Assembly: GCA_947561395.2 (NCBI GenBank)
Contig: OX387194.1
Location: 22,368,048 to 22,432,047, forward strand
Reading direction: 5' to 3'
Length of the DNA: 64,000 nt
From: Buxus sempervirens
Lineage: Eukaryota > Streptophyta > Magnoliopsida > Buxales > Buxaceae
In this document: positions 27,001 to 37,054 of the stretch, piece by piece
Numbering within the stretch: the first letter of the stretch is position 1
Layout: every line of letters starts with the position of its first letter
The notes under the pieces: generated by a model
What the model saw: only the letters and a program-made list of their open reading frames with translations
What the model was told of the DNA's origin: nothing
Databases searched by the model: none
Program-made: the position numbers and the translations under genes

Positions 27001-27931
27001 CTCCAGCAACTCAAAACCATCCAATTAAACAATAAACATACTTTGGAATTTCTTTGAATCAAAATTCTTGGCTGACCATACCTAGGCGCCAAAATTTAGC
27101 AATAAAAAAGTGCGTCAGAACTACTTATCCAATAGAATACCAGAATCTTAATTTAACTCATCCAAAACTGAACTCAAATTGTGCTACTCACATCTGAACT
27201 TCGAATTTACAGTTGCTGAGAACTTGATTGCAAAATGAATCTCTGACTTCCCCTCCCAAATCCAATCGGCTACACTGATTCTGCAGAAAATCAAATTTCC
27301 AGATCAGATCTATTTAGATCTGATTTCTTCTTCAATTAGGAATAGGATTCCACTTATTTGAATCTAACTTTAGCTAAACTCACCTAGATTTTGAATCAAG
27401 TGGCTCAGATATGCAGCACCTCAGTTTCTAGACGAAATCAAGTGCTGCCGCAGGTAACTTCAATCTCCTTTGATCAAAACCAAACGGCCACAAACAGCTC
27501 TCTTTGATCTCCAGAAAATTCTCCAAATCCAGATCCAAACCCTCTCTCCTTCTTCTCCTCTCTCTCTACGATTCCCACTTTAGTCGTTCAAATGCTAAAC
27601 GAAACAAGCAACTGAAATCCTTTACCCTTTTATAGTTGCCGCTTCCATGCAACTTAGATCACGATCCCCCGCTACTACACTCCACTAAATTTCTGCACCA
27701 GCACCCTTAATTTCCCAGGATCCCTTACTTGCCACATCATCAACCTCCCTAACCAACCAATAAAAATTTCCGGCAATTTCTCATATTTAATTGATTAATT
27801 ATCCCATCCGGTTCGACCAAAAGTCCCCGGTCTAACTCCTTTGTCTTTTTCTTCTGCAAAATTAATATTTGACCTTAATTTAATTATTAAACTAATAATT
27901 TTTAATTTCATTAAAAATTAGGGATTTTACA
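24030..27931 (-). mobile_element. Solo LTR-B (B3), 3,902 bp
   Basis: On the minus strand it runs TGTAAAATCCC (27931) to CAGGGTGTTACA (24030). The flanks are AGCGT (24025-24029) and ATCGT (27932-27936), a 5-bp duplication with one mismatch. The TATA box is at 27635-27627 on the minus strand. GGCGCC words lie near 26545, 26740 and 27087. It is longer than B1 and B2 and AT-rich, with no reading frame of note. Confidence 0.78.
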
Positions 27932-27936
27932 ATCGT

Positions 27937-28124
27937 GGATATTCATTCAATGTGGGGCTCGAGTGGTAGGCTAGCGTGAGAGTTAAATTTTTGAACTAAG
28001 TTTGATGCTCGACCTACGTTTGATTCGAGCTTGAGTGGCAAACACAGAATTTATATTTGTGTGTGTTTTTTAATGCTTTATGCAATTGTGATGCTATATA
28101 TGCTTTAAACTTATAAATAACATG
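27937..28124 (+). mobile_element. Decayed LTR (L), continuation
   Basis: L resumes here between the nested LTR-B and the copia element. It contains further GCTCGAG and CTAGCG words (27958-28035). Confidence 0.45.
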
Positions 28125-28276
28125 TTTATTGAAAAAGTAGAGGACTACTCTTCAGGTCCACGATCTATAACAATTCAGAATTGAACAATTGCGGAAACAG
28201 TACACAAAGAATTATACGAGGAAACCTGGATCCAGATCCAGGAAAAAACCTCGAGTCTATATGAGGCGACTAACCC

Positions 28277-28663
28277 TTCAAAATCCACTATTGAATGAGA
28301 AGACAATTACAAAGGAGAACATACTTAACCTTTACAATTTGACTCACTCAACAGCAATCCACAGTTCGAATCCACGAACTGCTACACAGCTTGAATCCAC
28401 AAGCTGCAGAACACGATCAGTCCAGATCGCAAACAATCACTCACCAGTGATCCACAGTTCGAATCCACGAACTGCAACACAGCTTGAATCCACAAGCTGC
28501 AGAACACGATCAATCCAGATCGCAGCAATCCTCTCAGAATCCACTGAGACGATCCAATGCAGTAGGAATCCACCTACGCATCAATCAAGGCCGATCACCA
28601 GTCCAGGCGATCACACGATCAGGTGAAGTTCCGAATTGAATAAGAATCCACTGTCTTCAATTC
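28277..28663 (-). repeat. Hairpin array with constant AATCCA loop (3' LTR)
   Basis: Read on the + strand, stems of different sequence flank the same loop AATCCA: CAGTTCG (28362, again 28455), CAGCTTG (28387, again 28480), CGATC (two, one with loop AGTCCA), TCTCAG (28532), GTAGG (28562) and GAATTGAA (28633, with an internal loop). A weaker TTCAA stem is at 28277. Each stem is matched by its own complement. In the RNA sense the loop is UGGAUU. Confidence 0.85.
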
Positions 28664-28800
28664 CAGGCGATCTATCTCAGATCTCCCCCTCACTCGATCG
28701 CCGACTCTCTAAAGAAGATTTGATCAAATCTCTAACTCCTCAAGATTTGAAAAACAAATGATCCAAAGAAAAAAGTCTTAATTGAAAATTACAACTCGTC

Positions 28801-28809
28801 TATTTAAAG
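28801..28809 (-). promoter_or_regulatory. TATA-like box of the copia 3' LTR
   Basis: CTTTAAATA on the minus strand, about 355 nt from the LTR start; the equivalent in the 5' LTR is at 37726-37734. The GC-rich word block (28812-29037) lies immediately upstream. Confidence 0.55.
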
Positions 28810-29162
28810 AATAAAACTCAGATCGCGTCGAGCGCTGGTAGCGTCGTGAAGCGATCGATGTAGACGGCTGGTAGCGAACTCATATCCCGCTCAGAGTGAG
28901 TTGAACCAGTTAAAAGCGCGCTGGCGAGCTGCTAGCGGGAGAGAACGCAGCAGGTGCACGAACCTTACTTTCGACACACGAATTCCCTTATGCACTGCCA
29001 GCGGGGTGGCAGCGGCGTGGTAGCAGTGTGGTGGCACCAACTTCTTCTTCTTTACTGAATTTACTGAATTTTCATTGTTTAATCTGCACATCTTGAATCT
29101 TCATTAGAAACATAATTTGTCAATCATTTGCCATAACAGGAGTGTGAGTTTTCACACTTACA

Positions 29163-29173
29163 ATCTCCCCCTT
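29163..29173 (-). other. Polypurine tract
   Basis: AAGGGGGAGAT on the minus strand abuts the 3' LTR start. This is the normal plus-strand DNA primer site in Ty1/copia reverse transcription. Confidence 0.9.
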
Positions 29174-29513
29174 GGCAAATGCCTGACAACAACCTTACAC
29201 CAGAGTTTAATATCAACCTTAGTTAATGATGATTTCCATTCAAGAAATTTAAAGCCACACTGTTAACTAGAAACACAATGATTTGGACTAATCCAGAGTT
29301 TCATTTATTTACAAACAGATATACAGATAACAAAATCATTTACACTGTTCAAGAAAGAAAAAAAAACAGACAGCAAGAAAGAAGGAAAGACAGACATTAA
29401 GAAAGAAAGACAGACATATAGACATATTAGACAGCAAGCATCAACCAAGCATCAGCACCAACCCAGCCAAAACATCAACAGAACCAGAGACTCCAGTAGC
29501 TACTCCAGTAGCA

Positions 29514-30890
29514 TCATCCAAATTTCTCCCCCTTTCTGGATGGTGGTTTGGGTTCCCAAGACCTTGAATAGTGCTTGTATGCATCTTGGGATCTGGAGTG
29601 CAGCCAACAGAGCTTGTGATCCATCTCCAGCTGAGTCTTCCGAATGCATTCCAGAAAATGACCCGCTTCATTTTGCATACGTTGCTGAGCAGCAACGTCC
29701 CTTTGTACTTCTCCACAAGTAAAATCAACATCCTTTATCAATTGCCCCAGCTTCTCTTGGGTTTCGGATTTGAACATGCTCATCATGAGCATGTGAGACC
29801 TAACCTCTGAATTGAAAGCCTCCTGAGAAGCTTGCATGGAATTCAGTTTCTCCATGATAGCCACAGCATCAGAGCTGGACAGAGAGGACTGAGAAGAGGA
29901 GGGTTCAGAAGATACAAACCGAAACGGACTTGCTCGTTTACTTCGGGTCAGAGTGGAGGAAGCAATGGGAGGACGGGGATGAATGATCAATTCAGTAGGA
30001 TCAGGGAGAACCCCTTGATGAACACACATGTAAGAGATGAAAATTCCAAAAGGAAGAGCTGCAGTCTTGGATTTTAAATTCCGAGACTGAAGAATCTGAT
30101 GGAAGATAATGGAAGGAATACAGATACTTTCTCTGTTCCAGATGGCATGAAGAAGTCTTGCCCGATGGTAAGAGATCTCTGAGTGATGATCAGAAGGAAC
30201 AAGAGAAGCACACACAAACAAGTTCAAGATCCGGAGAAGATCTTGAAGAGAGCCATGAGGCAAATAGTTGGGCTTATTCTTAATGGAAGTGGGAGCACCC
30301 TCAACTATTAGAGACGGAATAATGGACTCCATAGGAGGATCAGAATGAGACTCAAGAAAGTTAAAGGAGGGAGAGTCAACAAGAGGTAGTTCAAGCAGAG
30401 AGGAAATAAGCTCTTTCGAGAAGTCGAAAGAAATTCCCCTGACATAGGCTTTTACAGAGCCTTGATTGGCAAGATGGAGATGATGAAGATTAGAGTAAAA
30501 TTCACGGACCAGGTCCGGATAAGCAAAACCACCAAGTAAAGCAAATTTTGTCCAACCATTGTCCGAAAACAATGAGTAGAAAGGGGATTCGGAAAAAGAC
30601 TCAAGCTTGATGGCCCTTTCCAGAAGAAGTGGCCTGTGCTTGAAGAATGTATTGAAATCAGATAAACCATTCCCCACAAACGGTTCAGAGGAATGAGAAG
30701 GGGAAGGAGGTCTCACTGGAGGATAAGAAATAACAGGAGAAGACCTCACAGGCGGAGACTTCACAGGAGGAGACCTCACAGGAGGATACCTCACAGGAGG
30801 AGACAATGTTGAAGGAGAATCAGTTCTTGACTTTCTCTTGAGAGGCATGGTAAAAGAAATGGAAGAGAAGGAGAAAACAGACAGCACCAA
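29514..30890 (-). CDS. Extra ORF in the env-like position of the copia element, 458 codons
   Basis: It lies between pol and the PPT in the same sense as gag-pol. From the first Met, residues 1-14 are hydrophobic. An internal Met (residue 15, codon at 30848-30846) begins MPLKRKSR, a basic and possibly nuclear-targeting start, and may be the true initiator. Residues about 29-68 are a proline-rich run of PPVR/SPPVK repeats. Residues about 75-310 resemble the domain usually labelled putative plant transposon protein, with FF.HRPLLLERAI, GW.KFALL and LVREFYSNLHHL. Residues about 345-430 look coiled-coil. I see no clear transmembrane segment, so an envelope role is not supported. The frame is uninterrupted, suggesting selection until recently. 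Function unknown. Confidence 0.8.
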   Translation of the reverse strand: MVLSVFSFSSISFTMPLKRKSRTDSPSTLSPPVRYPPVRSPPVKSPPVRSSPVISYPPVRPPSPSHSSEPFVGNGLSDFNTFFKHRPLLLERAIKLESFSESPFYSLFSDNGWTKFALLGGFAYPDLVREFYSNLHHLHLANQGSVKAYVRGISFDFSKELISSLLELPLVDSPSFNFLESHSDPPMESIIPSLIVEGAPTSIKNKPNYLPHGSLQDLLRILNLFVCASLVPSDHHSEISYHRARLLHAIWNRESICIPSIIFHQILQSRNLKSKTAALPFGIFISYMCVHQGVLPDPTELIIHPRPPIASSTLTRSKRASPFRFVSSEPSSSQSSLSSSDAVAIMEKLNSMQASQEAFNSEVRSHMLMMSMFKSETQEKLGQLIKDVDFTCGEVQRDVAAQQRMQNEAGHFLECIRKTQLEMDHKLCWLHSRSQDAYKHYSRSWEPKPPSRKGEKFG

Positions 30891-30916
30891 TCAACAAAAC
30901 GAGAAAGCCCTAATGG

Positions 30917-31023
30917 CTGAAAAAACTACTAAACCCTAGCTTCGAATAAGGAGAGAAAACTACAGAGCTAGGAAGCAGAAAGAAAAGAGAAGCAGGACGA
31001 AGATAGTAAAAAATTTTTTTTAC
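30917..31023 (-). other. Candidate leader intron upstream of the extra ORF
   Basis: On the minus strand a donor-like CAG|GTAAAA lies at 31024/31023 and an acceptor-like TTTTTTCAG ends at 30917. Removing these 107 nt would join a leader from the internal TATA to the ORF start. It is a prediction only; a shorter acceptor at 30968 would leave too short an intron for plants. Confidence 0.35.
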
Positions 31024-31147
31024 CTGAACAGTAGGCAGGAAGGAAGACGGTGACAGCGACAGCAGCACCGGGACACGACGCGAGAGGCGAGGGAAAAGCG
31101 AAGAGGGTGAAAAAAAAACAGAGGTAAAAAGAATAGCGCACTTTCAC

Positions 31148-31195
31148 CTATATATAGACAAACAAAATACGCTGCCAGCGAGCAACTGGCAGCGT
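31148..31195 (-). promoter_or_regulatory. Internal promoter-like block before the extra ORF
   Basis: On the minus strand a perfect inverted repeat (10-bp arms ACGCTGCCAG, 7-nt loop, 31195-31169) is followed 12 nt later by TATATATA (31156-31149). The ORF start codons lie 260-310 nt downstream. Each LTR U3 contains the same palindromic word, CGCTGCCA...TGGCAGCG, upstream of its own TATA-like box, and both have GTGCACCT nearby. Confidence 0.55.
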
Positions 31196-32029
31196 AGAAG
31201 GTGCACATGCACAAACAACAAAAACTACAGATTCAAAGCATAAAATTATAAAAGAGATTTGATCAATTTTTCATGACATCCTCCTACTTCCAAACACAAA
31301 GCTGAGATTTTAGCTAAACCAAAAATCATCCAGATAATCAACCCATTCAATCTAAGAAGTACTTATCACAAAACTGATCTTGAAGTACCTATCAAAGTTA
31401 ATTCAGATGTGGTACATTTCATATCAAAGAGCAAAATTTCCTTTATGGTTTCTCATATTATAAAATTTCTTCAAGATATTAAGTACATATGCATACTAAT
31501 GAGTCAATGCTTGAGAGAAATGAGCAACATTTTTGACTTTTACACTTCATACATATAGAAGGCTATTTCAGTGTAAACAATCTTGAAAAGTATAGACATA
31601 TCCCAACTTCATTTTGGTGGCTTTCGCACATCAGAGATAGGTAGCCTTTTCTGAGCTCTTTTTCTTTTTAAAGAAGGCATTGACCCTTAAAAAACCTGAG
31701 TTTACAGTTCATTCCAAGAATATACCTTCTTTATCTTTTTCTTTTTGAGATTTACAGTGGCTTTCACTCTAATCTCTATGGCAGCCATTTCCAAAACTTT
31801 TCTTTTCACAAAGGTGATAGCCTATAGATCCCAAGCTTTACCACACAATAAGCTTCAATACGTACAGGTGTTTCAGACAAAGTTGCTGGTTAAAATAAGA
31901 CATTTCTGTCAATATGCATACACTCAATCTTCCTGAAAACAGATCTTAGTAATAAGAACACACAAATTCATTTTGAACAGATATGTGAGACATTGTACAT
32001 CAAAATTAACTCAAAACAGAACCTGATTT

Positions 32030-35000
32030 TCAGTTTTGAGAGCATACTCCTAGGGATTTCCTAAGAGTTTCAAATCTGTTTTGATCTAAAGGTTTGGTAA
32101 AAATGTCAGCCAACTGTTTTTCAGTAGATATGTATTCAATTACAACAGTTTTGTCTTCAATCAACTCTCTTATAAAGTGATGCCTGATATCTATATGTTT
32201 GGTCCTTGAGTGTTGAACAGGATTCTTAGAGATATTTATGGCACTTTGATTATCACAGAAGAGAATCATTTGATCTTGATTTACCCCATAATCTGATAAC
32301 ATTTGTTTCATCCAGATAAGTTGAGTACAACTGCTTCCTGCAGCAATATACTTAGCTTCAGCAGTACTCAGAGAAACACAGTTTTGTTTCTTGCTTAACC
32401 AGGCAATGAGATTATTTCCCATGTAGAAGCAGCCACCAGAGGTGCTTTTTCTGTCATTCATACACCCAGCCCAATCAGCATCAGTGTATCCAGTAAGATG
32501 TGGGTTTGTCTCTTTGGAAAACCAGATTCCCAGATCAACAGTTCCATTAACATATTTTATAATCCTTTTTACAGCATTCAGATGGGATTCTTTAGGATTA
32601 GCCTGATATCTAGCACAGACTCCCACACTAAAGCTTATATCAGGTCTACTTGCTGTTAAGTACAGTAAACTCCCAATCATTCCCCTGTACAGGGTAGGGT
32701 CTACAACCTTTCCAGATTCATCTTTTCCAAGTTTTAAACTAGTACTCATAGGAGTCCTAGCATGTTTAGCATGAGTTAAGCTGAATCTCTTAACAAGATT
32801 TCTTGAATATTTTGCTTGAGAGAAAAAGATTCCTTGTTGAGATTGATAAATCTGAAGACCTAAGAAAAAGTTCAGTTCACCTATCATACTCATTTCAAAT
32901 TCACTTTTCATTAAATCAGCAAAGGAGTGAGCATGATTTTCAGAAGTGGACCCAAACACTATGTCATCAACATAGATTTGAGCAATCAAAATATGTTTGG
33001 ACTCTCTTTGAATAAAGAGAGTTTTATCCACATTTCCTCTCATAAAACCAGATTCAAGTAAAAAAGAGGTGAGTCTCTCATACCAAGCTCTAGGAGCTTG
33101 TTTGAGTCCATACAAGGCTTTGTTCAGTTTATAGACATATTTAGGATGATTTGTGTCCTCAAATCCTTTAGGTTGCTCTACATAGACTTCTTCATTCAGA
33201 TATCCATTCAAGAATGCACTCTTAACATCCATGTGAAACAATTTAAACTTCAAGTAACATGCAATAGACAACAGTAATCTGATTGATTCTAACCTAGCTA
33301 TAGGAGCAAAGGTTTCATCAAAATCTATTCCTTCTACTTGAGTATACCCCTGAGCAACCAGCCTAGCCTTATTTCTGGTTACTATCCCATTCTCATCAGA
33401 TTTGTTCTTAAAAATCCACTTGGTTCCTATCACATTCAGATCAGAGGCTCTTTCAACCAATTCCCAAACATTATTTCTAGTAAATTGATTCAGTTCTTCA
33501 TGCATAGCATTCAACCAAGAATCATCCAACAATGCATCTTTATAAGATTTTGGCTCAAATTGAGAAAGATAAGAAGAAAATCTTACCTCATTATGTACCT
33601 GATGTCTTGTTCTGACACCATCTGAAATATTTCCAACAATTTGCTCAGTTGGGTGGTCTTTGAGAGTTCTAGTCAGAGGAACCACTTCAATGCTTGAGGA
33701 AGCATCTCTGATGTCATCCTCTTCATCTACAGCCTGCAAAAATTCACTGTCAATGCCTTCATCATCAATTAGCACATTTATAGATTCCATTACAACAGAT
33801 TTTTGCAAATTAAAAACTCTGTATGCTCTACTAGAAGAAGAATATCCTAGAAAAATTCCTTCATCACTTCTAGAATCAAATTTTCCTAGATTTTCTCTGT
33901 CTCTTAAGATATAGCATTTACTTCCAAATACTCTGAAATATTTCAAGTTTGGCTGTTTTCCTTTCCAAAGTTCATAGGGAGATTGTTTCCACCCAGATTT
34001 GATATAAACTCTGTTACTAATGTAACAGGCAGTGTTTATAGCTTCAGCCCAGAATTTTGTTGAAATTTTCTTGGCTATCATCATGGTTCTAGCCATTTCT
34101 TGTAAAACTCTGTTCTTCCTTTCCACAACTCCATTTTGTTGTGGGGTCTTAGGAGCAGAAAATTCATGTTTGATTCCATGTTCTTCACAGAAATTTGAAA
34201 ACATTTGATTCTCAAATTCTGTCCCATGGTCAGATCTGATTCTTACAATCTTTCCTATTTGCAAGTTCTTTTCAACTTGAATTTGGCAGCACAGATGTTT
34301 AAAACAGTTGAAACATTCAGATTTTTCTCTTAGAAAGTCTACCCAGGTATATCTGCTGTAGTCATCTACTGCAACAAATATATATTTCTTTCCTCCCAGA
34401 CTTTCAGTCTTTGTAGGTCCCATTAAATCCATATGAATCAGTTCTAATGGTCTTGATGTTCCTACAGTGTTGGTTTTCTTGTGTGTGGCTTTGATTTGTT
34501 TTCCTTGGTTGCAAGGACCACACATTCCTTTCTTTTTATTTTTCCCAAACTTGGGAATTCCTCTAACCAACTCAGACTTAGAGATTTTTGACAAATCTCT
34601 ATAGTTAATGTGGCCAAGTCTCCTATGCCACAAATCAATTTCATTGCCTATGGAGGATTTGAAAGAACACTCATTGTTTCCAATAATCCCATAGCAATTA
34701 TCACTTGTTCTTTCACCTACAAGAACAGTTCTACCAGATTTATCCAATATTTTGCATTCTTTTCTGGTAAAATTAACAAATAATCTGGAATCACATAATT
34801 GGATAATACTGATAAGATTTGCTTTCAAACCAGATACAAATAGAACATTCTTTAAGCAGACTCCATTTGGACCTGTAACAGTTCCTTTACCTTTAACTTG
34901 GGAAGTGCTTCCATCACCAAATGTAACACTTCCACCAAAATATTCTTCAAAGGTACTGAACATAGCCTTATGACCACACATGTGTCTTGAACACCCACTG

Positions 35001-36751
35001 TCCAAGTACCACATGTTGACATCATGAGCTTTTAAAGCTACATGAACCACATTAGCAACTAATGAATCTTTTCTTACCCAAATCTGTTTCTCAGAAGTCT
35101 TCTGAACAGTACCTTCATCAACTACTTGAGTTTTTGAAGGAAGCTTCTTAGATAAATTTGAGACTTCCTGATTTAATGTTTCAGTCAATTTTAACAGAGA
35201 GTCAAATCTGTTGTATAAGTCCAGGGACTGACTTTGATTTACCTTTCTCTTATTTTCAAAATATCCATCAGGGAAACCATACAGTGCATAACACTTTGGT
35301 CTTATATGACCTTTTTTATGGCAGTGATGGCATACAGGTATAAACCTATTTTCAGACAAATCAACATTTCTAGACTTGCCAGCATTTCTAAACTGTACAG
35401 ATTTAGATTTCTCAGAAGTTGAAGATTTACCTGTTGATCTTACTTCTCCAGCAGAAATTTTCTGTGAAGATTCCTTGTTTTGATTACTTACACTCATTCT
35501 TTTTCCAGCAGAATTTGAGCTTTCAGGAACTTCCTTTGAAGTTGATTCCTCATCAATTTGAAGATTTCCTGCAGAAGAATTTGAAGCATTAGATTTACTT
35601 GAATTTGAAACTTTCTCAAGTTCAATCACTTTACCTTGTAGTTCAGAAATCTGAGCTTCCTTTTCTTTTATTTTTTCAGTTCTTTCAGTTAGAGAAGTTA
35701 CCAGAGAATTTTCTTTAGCATGTTTTTCAAGTAACTTTTGGTTTATTGAATCTATTTCTGCAAGAGCTTTCTTTTTCTCTGTTTCTGATTCCTTCAATTT
35801 TTTACTCAGTTTCTTGATTTTTTTCTGAGCTCTATTGAATTCCTTATAGAGCTGATTGTATGCTTCTTGTAGTTCTTCTTCATCATCTGATAAAGTCTCT
35901 TTGTTATCTCCTGCAATTCCAGAGATTGAACTACCAGAGGAGGATGAGTAAAAAGAATTGAAAGCAGTAAAATTAACAGACATATCCTCATCAGACTGTG
36001 AAGAATTATCAGTGTTATTGTCATCCCAAGTAACCTGATAATTAGTCTTTTTCTTTTTATCTTTTGAGGGACAATCATAGGCAACATGTCCAAATCCTCT
36101 ACATTTGTAACATTGAACCTCATCATTCTGAGAAGATTTCTTCTCCTTTCTCGGATCAGACATTTTCTTATCAGATCTCCTATTAGATCTGTCGATGGAT
36201 GATGAAGAAGTGGATTGTCTCTTTTTAAACATTTTCTTAAACTTTTTGGCTAAGAGGACAAGTTCATCCATATCAACATCAGAATTATCTGATTCTTCAG
36301 TATTAACAGATTTTACAGATTTAAGAGCTATTCCTTTATTTCTTTTTGGAATATTCAGATCTGGCTCATAAGTCTGTAAAGATCCTACCAGATCTTCTAT
36401 TCTCATGTTATCTACATCTTTTGCCTCCTGTATTGCAGTTACTTTAGGTTTGAATTTTTCAGGCAAAGATCTTAAGATTTTTCTAATAACCTTTGATGTA
36501 GAAATCTTTTCTCCAAGATTAAAACTAGAATTAACAATATCTGAGAGTTTAGCATAAAACTCATCAAAAGACTCATCATCTTTCATATACAGAGTTTCGA
36601 AAGATGTAGTAAGTCTCTGAAGTCTGGACAACTTGACAGCAGAGGTTCCTTCATGAGTGACCTCTAGGATGTCCCAAGCTTCCTTAGCGACTTCACATGA
36701 GGAAATTCTCCTGAATTCCTCAACACTAACAACACAAAATAAGGCATTCAT
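32030..36751 (-). CDS. gag-pol: Copia gag-pol polyprotein, main open part (1,573 codons)
   Basis: This gives the capsid, protease, integrase, reverse transcriptase and RNase H of a Ty1/copia element. Residues 1-130 are the C-terminal part of the copia gag (UBN2-type) domain. A CCHC knuckle has C214, C217, H222 and C227. A lysine/glutamate-rich coiled coil spans about 280-385. A second knuckle, CHHC...H...C, is at about 471-484. Protease D584 is in LDSGCSRHM. Integrase has the GAG-pre-integrase region near 705-755 and the triad D775, D841, E877 with DX35E spacing. RT has [11 protein letters not shown] and YVDD (1260-1263). RNase H has D1424 in TDADWAG. The frame is open to the stop at 32030. 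The Met at 36751 is probably not the native start: the same frame continues upstream to 36994 through one stop at 36769-36767. Confidence 0.95.
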   Translation of the reverse strand: MNALFCVVSVEEFRRISSCEVAKEAWDILEVTHEGTSAVKLSRLQRLTTSFETLYMKDDESFDEFYAKLSDIVNSSFNLGEKISTSKVIRKILRSLPEKFKPKVTAIQEAKDVDNMRIEDLVGSLQTYEPDLNIPKRNKGIALKSVKSVNTEESDNSDVDMDELVLLAKKFKKMFKKRQSTSSSSIDRSNRRSDKKMSDPRKEKKSSQNDEVQCYKCRGFGHVAYDCPSKDKKKKTNYQVTWDDNNTDNSSQSDEDMSVNFTAFNSFYSSSSGSSISGIAGDNKETLSDDEEELQEAYNQLYKEFNRAQKKIKKLSKKLKESETEKKKALAEIDSINQKLLEKHAKENSLVTSLTERTEKIKEKEAQISELQGKVIELEKVSNSSKSNASNSSAGNLQIDEESTSKEVPESSNSAGKRMSVSNQNKESSQKISAGEVRSTGKSSTSEKSKSVQFRNAGKSRNVDLSENRFIPVCHHCHKKGHIRPKCYALYGFPDGYFENKRKVNQSQSLDLYNRFDSLLKLTETLNQEVSNLSKKLPSKTQVVDEGTVQKTSEKQIWVRKDSLVANVVHVALKAHDVNMWYLDSGCSRHMCGHKAMFSTFEEYFGGSVTFGDGSTSQVKGKGTVTGPNGVCLKNVLFVSGLKANLISIIQLCDSRLFVNFTRKECKILDKSGRTVLVGERTSDNCYGIIGNNECSFKSSIGNEIDLWHRRLGHINYRDLSKISKSELVRGIPKFGKNKKKGMCGPCNQGKQIKATHKKTNTVGTSRPLELIHMDLMGPTKTESLGGKKYIFVAVDDYSRYTWVDFLREKSECFNCFKHLCCQIQVEKNLQIGKIVRIRSDHGTEFENQMFSNFCEEHGIKHEFSAPKTPQQNGVVERKNRVLQEMARTMMIAKKISTKFWAEAINTACYISNRVYIKSGWKQSPYELWKGKQPNLKYFRVFGSKCYILRDRENLGKFDSRSDEGIFLGYSSSSRAYRVFNLQKSVVMESINVLIDDEGIDSEFLQAVDEEDDIRDASSSIEVVPLTRTLKDHPTEQIVGNISDGVRTRHQVHNEVRFSSYLSQFEPKSYKDALLDDSWLNAMHEELNQFTRNNVWELVERASDLNVIGTKWIFKNKSDENGIVTRNKARLVAQGYTQVEGIDFDETFAPIARLESIRLLLSIACYLKFKLFHMDVKSAFLNGYLNEEVYVEQPKGFEDTNHPKYVYKLNKALYGLKQAPRAWYERLTSFLLESGFMRGNVDKTLFIQRESKHILIAQIYVDDIVFGSTSENHAHSFADLMKSEFEMSMIGELNFFLGLQIYQSQQGIFFSQAKYSRNLVKRFSLTHAKHARTPMSTSLKLGKDESGKVVDPTLYRGMIGSLLYLTASRPDISFSVGVCARYQANPKESHLNAVKRIIKYVNGTVDLGIWFSKETNPHLTGYTDADWAGCMNDRKSTSGGCFYMGNNLIAWLSKKQNCVSLSTAEAKYIAAGSSCTQLIWMKQMLSDYGVNQDQMILFCDNQSAINISKNPVQHSRTKHIDIRHHFIRELIEDKTVVIEYISTEKQLADIFTKPLDQNRFETLRKSLGVCSQN

Positions 36752-36766
36752 TGCCTTGTTATTCCA

Positions 36767-36994
36767 TCAACATTGATCAGATTCAGTTTTAGTCCACTGA
36801 TCATGAGGTTTGGGGATCACAACACCTACTTCTGTTGTGATCACAGGTGGATGATAACCATTACAAACCGAGAGCCAGACACGCTCATCGATTGATTTCA
36901 GGTAAGCTCTCATTCTTGCTTTCCAGTAAGAATAATTGTTACCTTCAAATAAAGGAGGTCTAGAGGCAGATCGTCCTTCTTTTCCAAAATCCAT
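36767..36994 (-). pseudogene. gag: Gag N-terminus, cut by a premature stop
   Basis: 75 codons starting MDFGKEGRSASRPPLFEGNN, with the YSYWKARMRAYL motif that opens copia gag proteins. The ATG lies 45 nt downstream of the PBS on the minus strand and is the expected gag start. An in-frame TGA at 36769-36767 separates it from the 1,573-codon frame, with no frameshift between them (243 nt between the two ATGs). The stop falls inside the conserved gag domain, so full gag cannot be made without readthrough. Confidence 0.88.
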
Positions 36995-37039
36995 GCTATA
37001 GATCTAGATCACACTATGTATAGCAATTCAAAGTGAATA

Positions 37040-37052
37040 GGCTCTGATACCA
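37040..37052 (-). other. Primer binding site, initiator Met tRNA
   Basis: TGGTATCAGAGCC on the minus strand starts 2 nt inside the 5' LTR end. It matches the plant initiator-Met tRNA 3' end used by most plant Ty1/copia elements for minus-strand DNA synthesis. Confidence 0.95.
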
Positions 37053-37054
37053 CT

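Larger units (their letters stand above)
28130..29162 (-). repeat. 3' LTR of the copia element
   Basis: U3 on the minus strand runs 29162 to about 28800 and holds GC-rich GCTGGTAGCG and GCTGCCAG words directly upstream of a TATA-like TTTAAATA (28809-28801). R-U5 holds a run of hairpins with a constant loop (28277-28663). The 145-codon open frame on the + strand here is antisense and arises from the internal repeats. Confidence 0.95.

Noticed and set aside
28362-28381. Pol III B-box-like GTTCGAATCC on the + strand, suggesting a tRNA-like gene
   Set aside because: No A box, cloverleaf or terminator at proper spacing. The match comes from the hairpin stem and loop and is absent from the other hairpins.
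28189-28626. 145-codon + strand frame in the copia LTR, repeated at 37114-37551
   Set aside because: It is antisense to the element, lies in R-U5, and its repeats are the hairpin array read as codons. Its presence in both LTRs follows from LTR identity, not coding selection.
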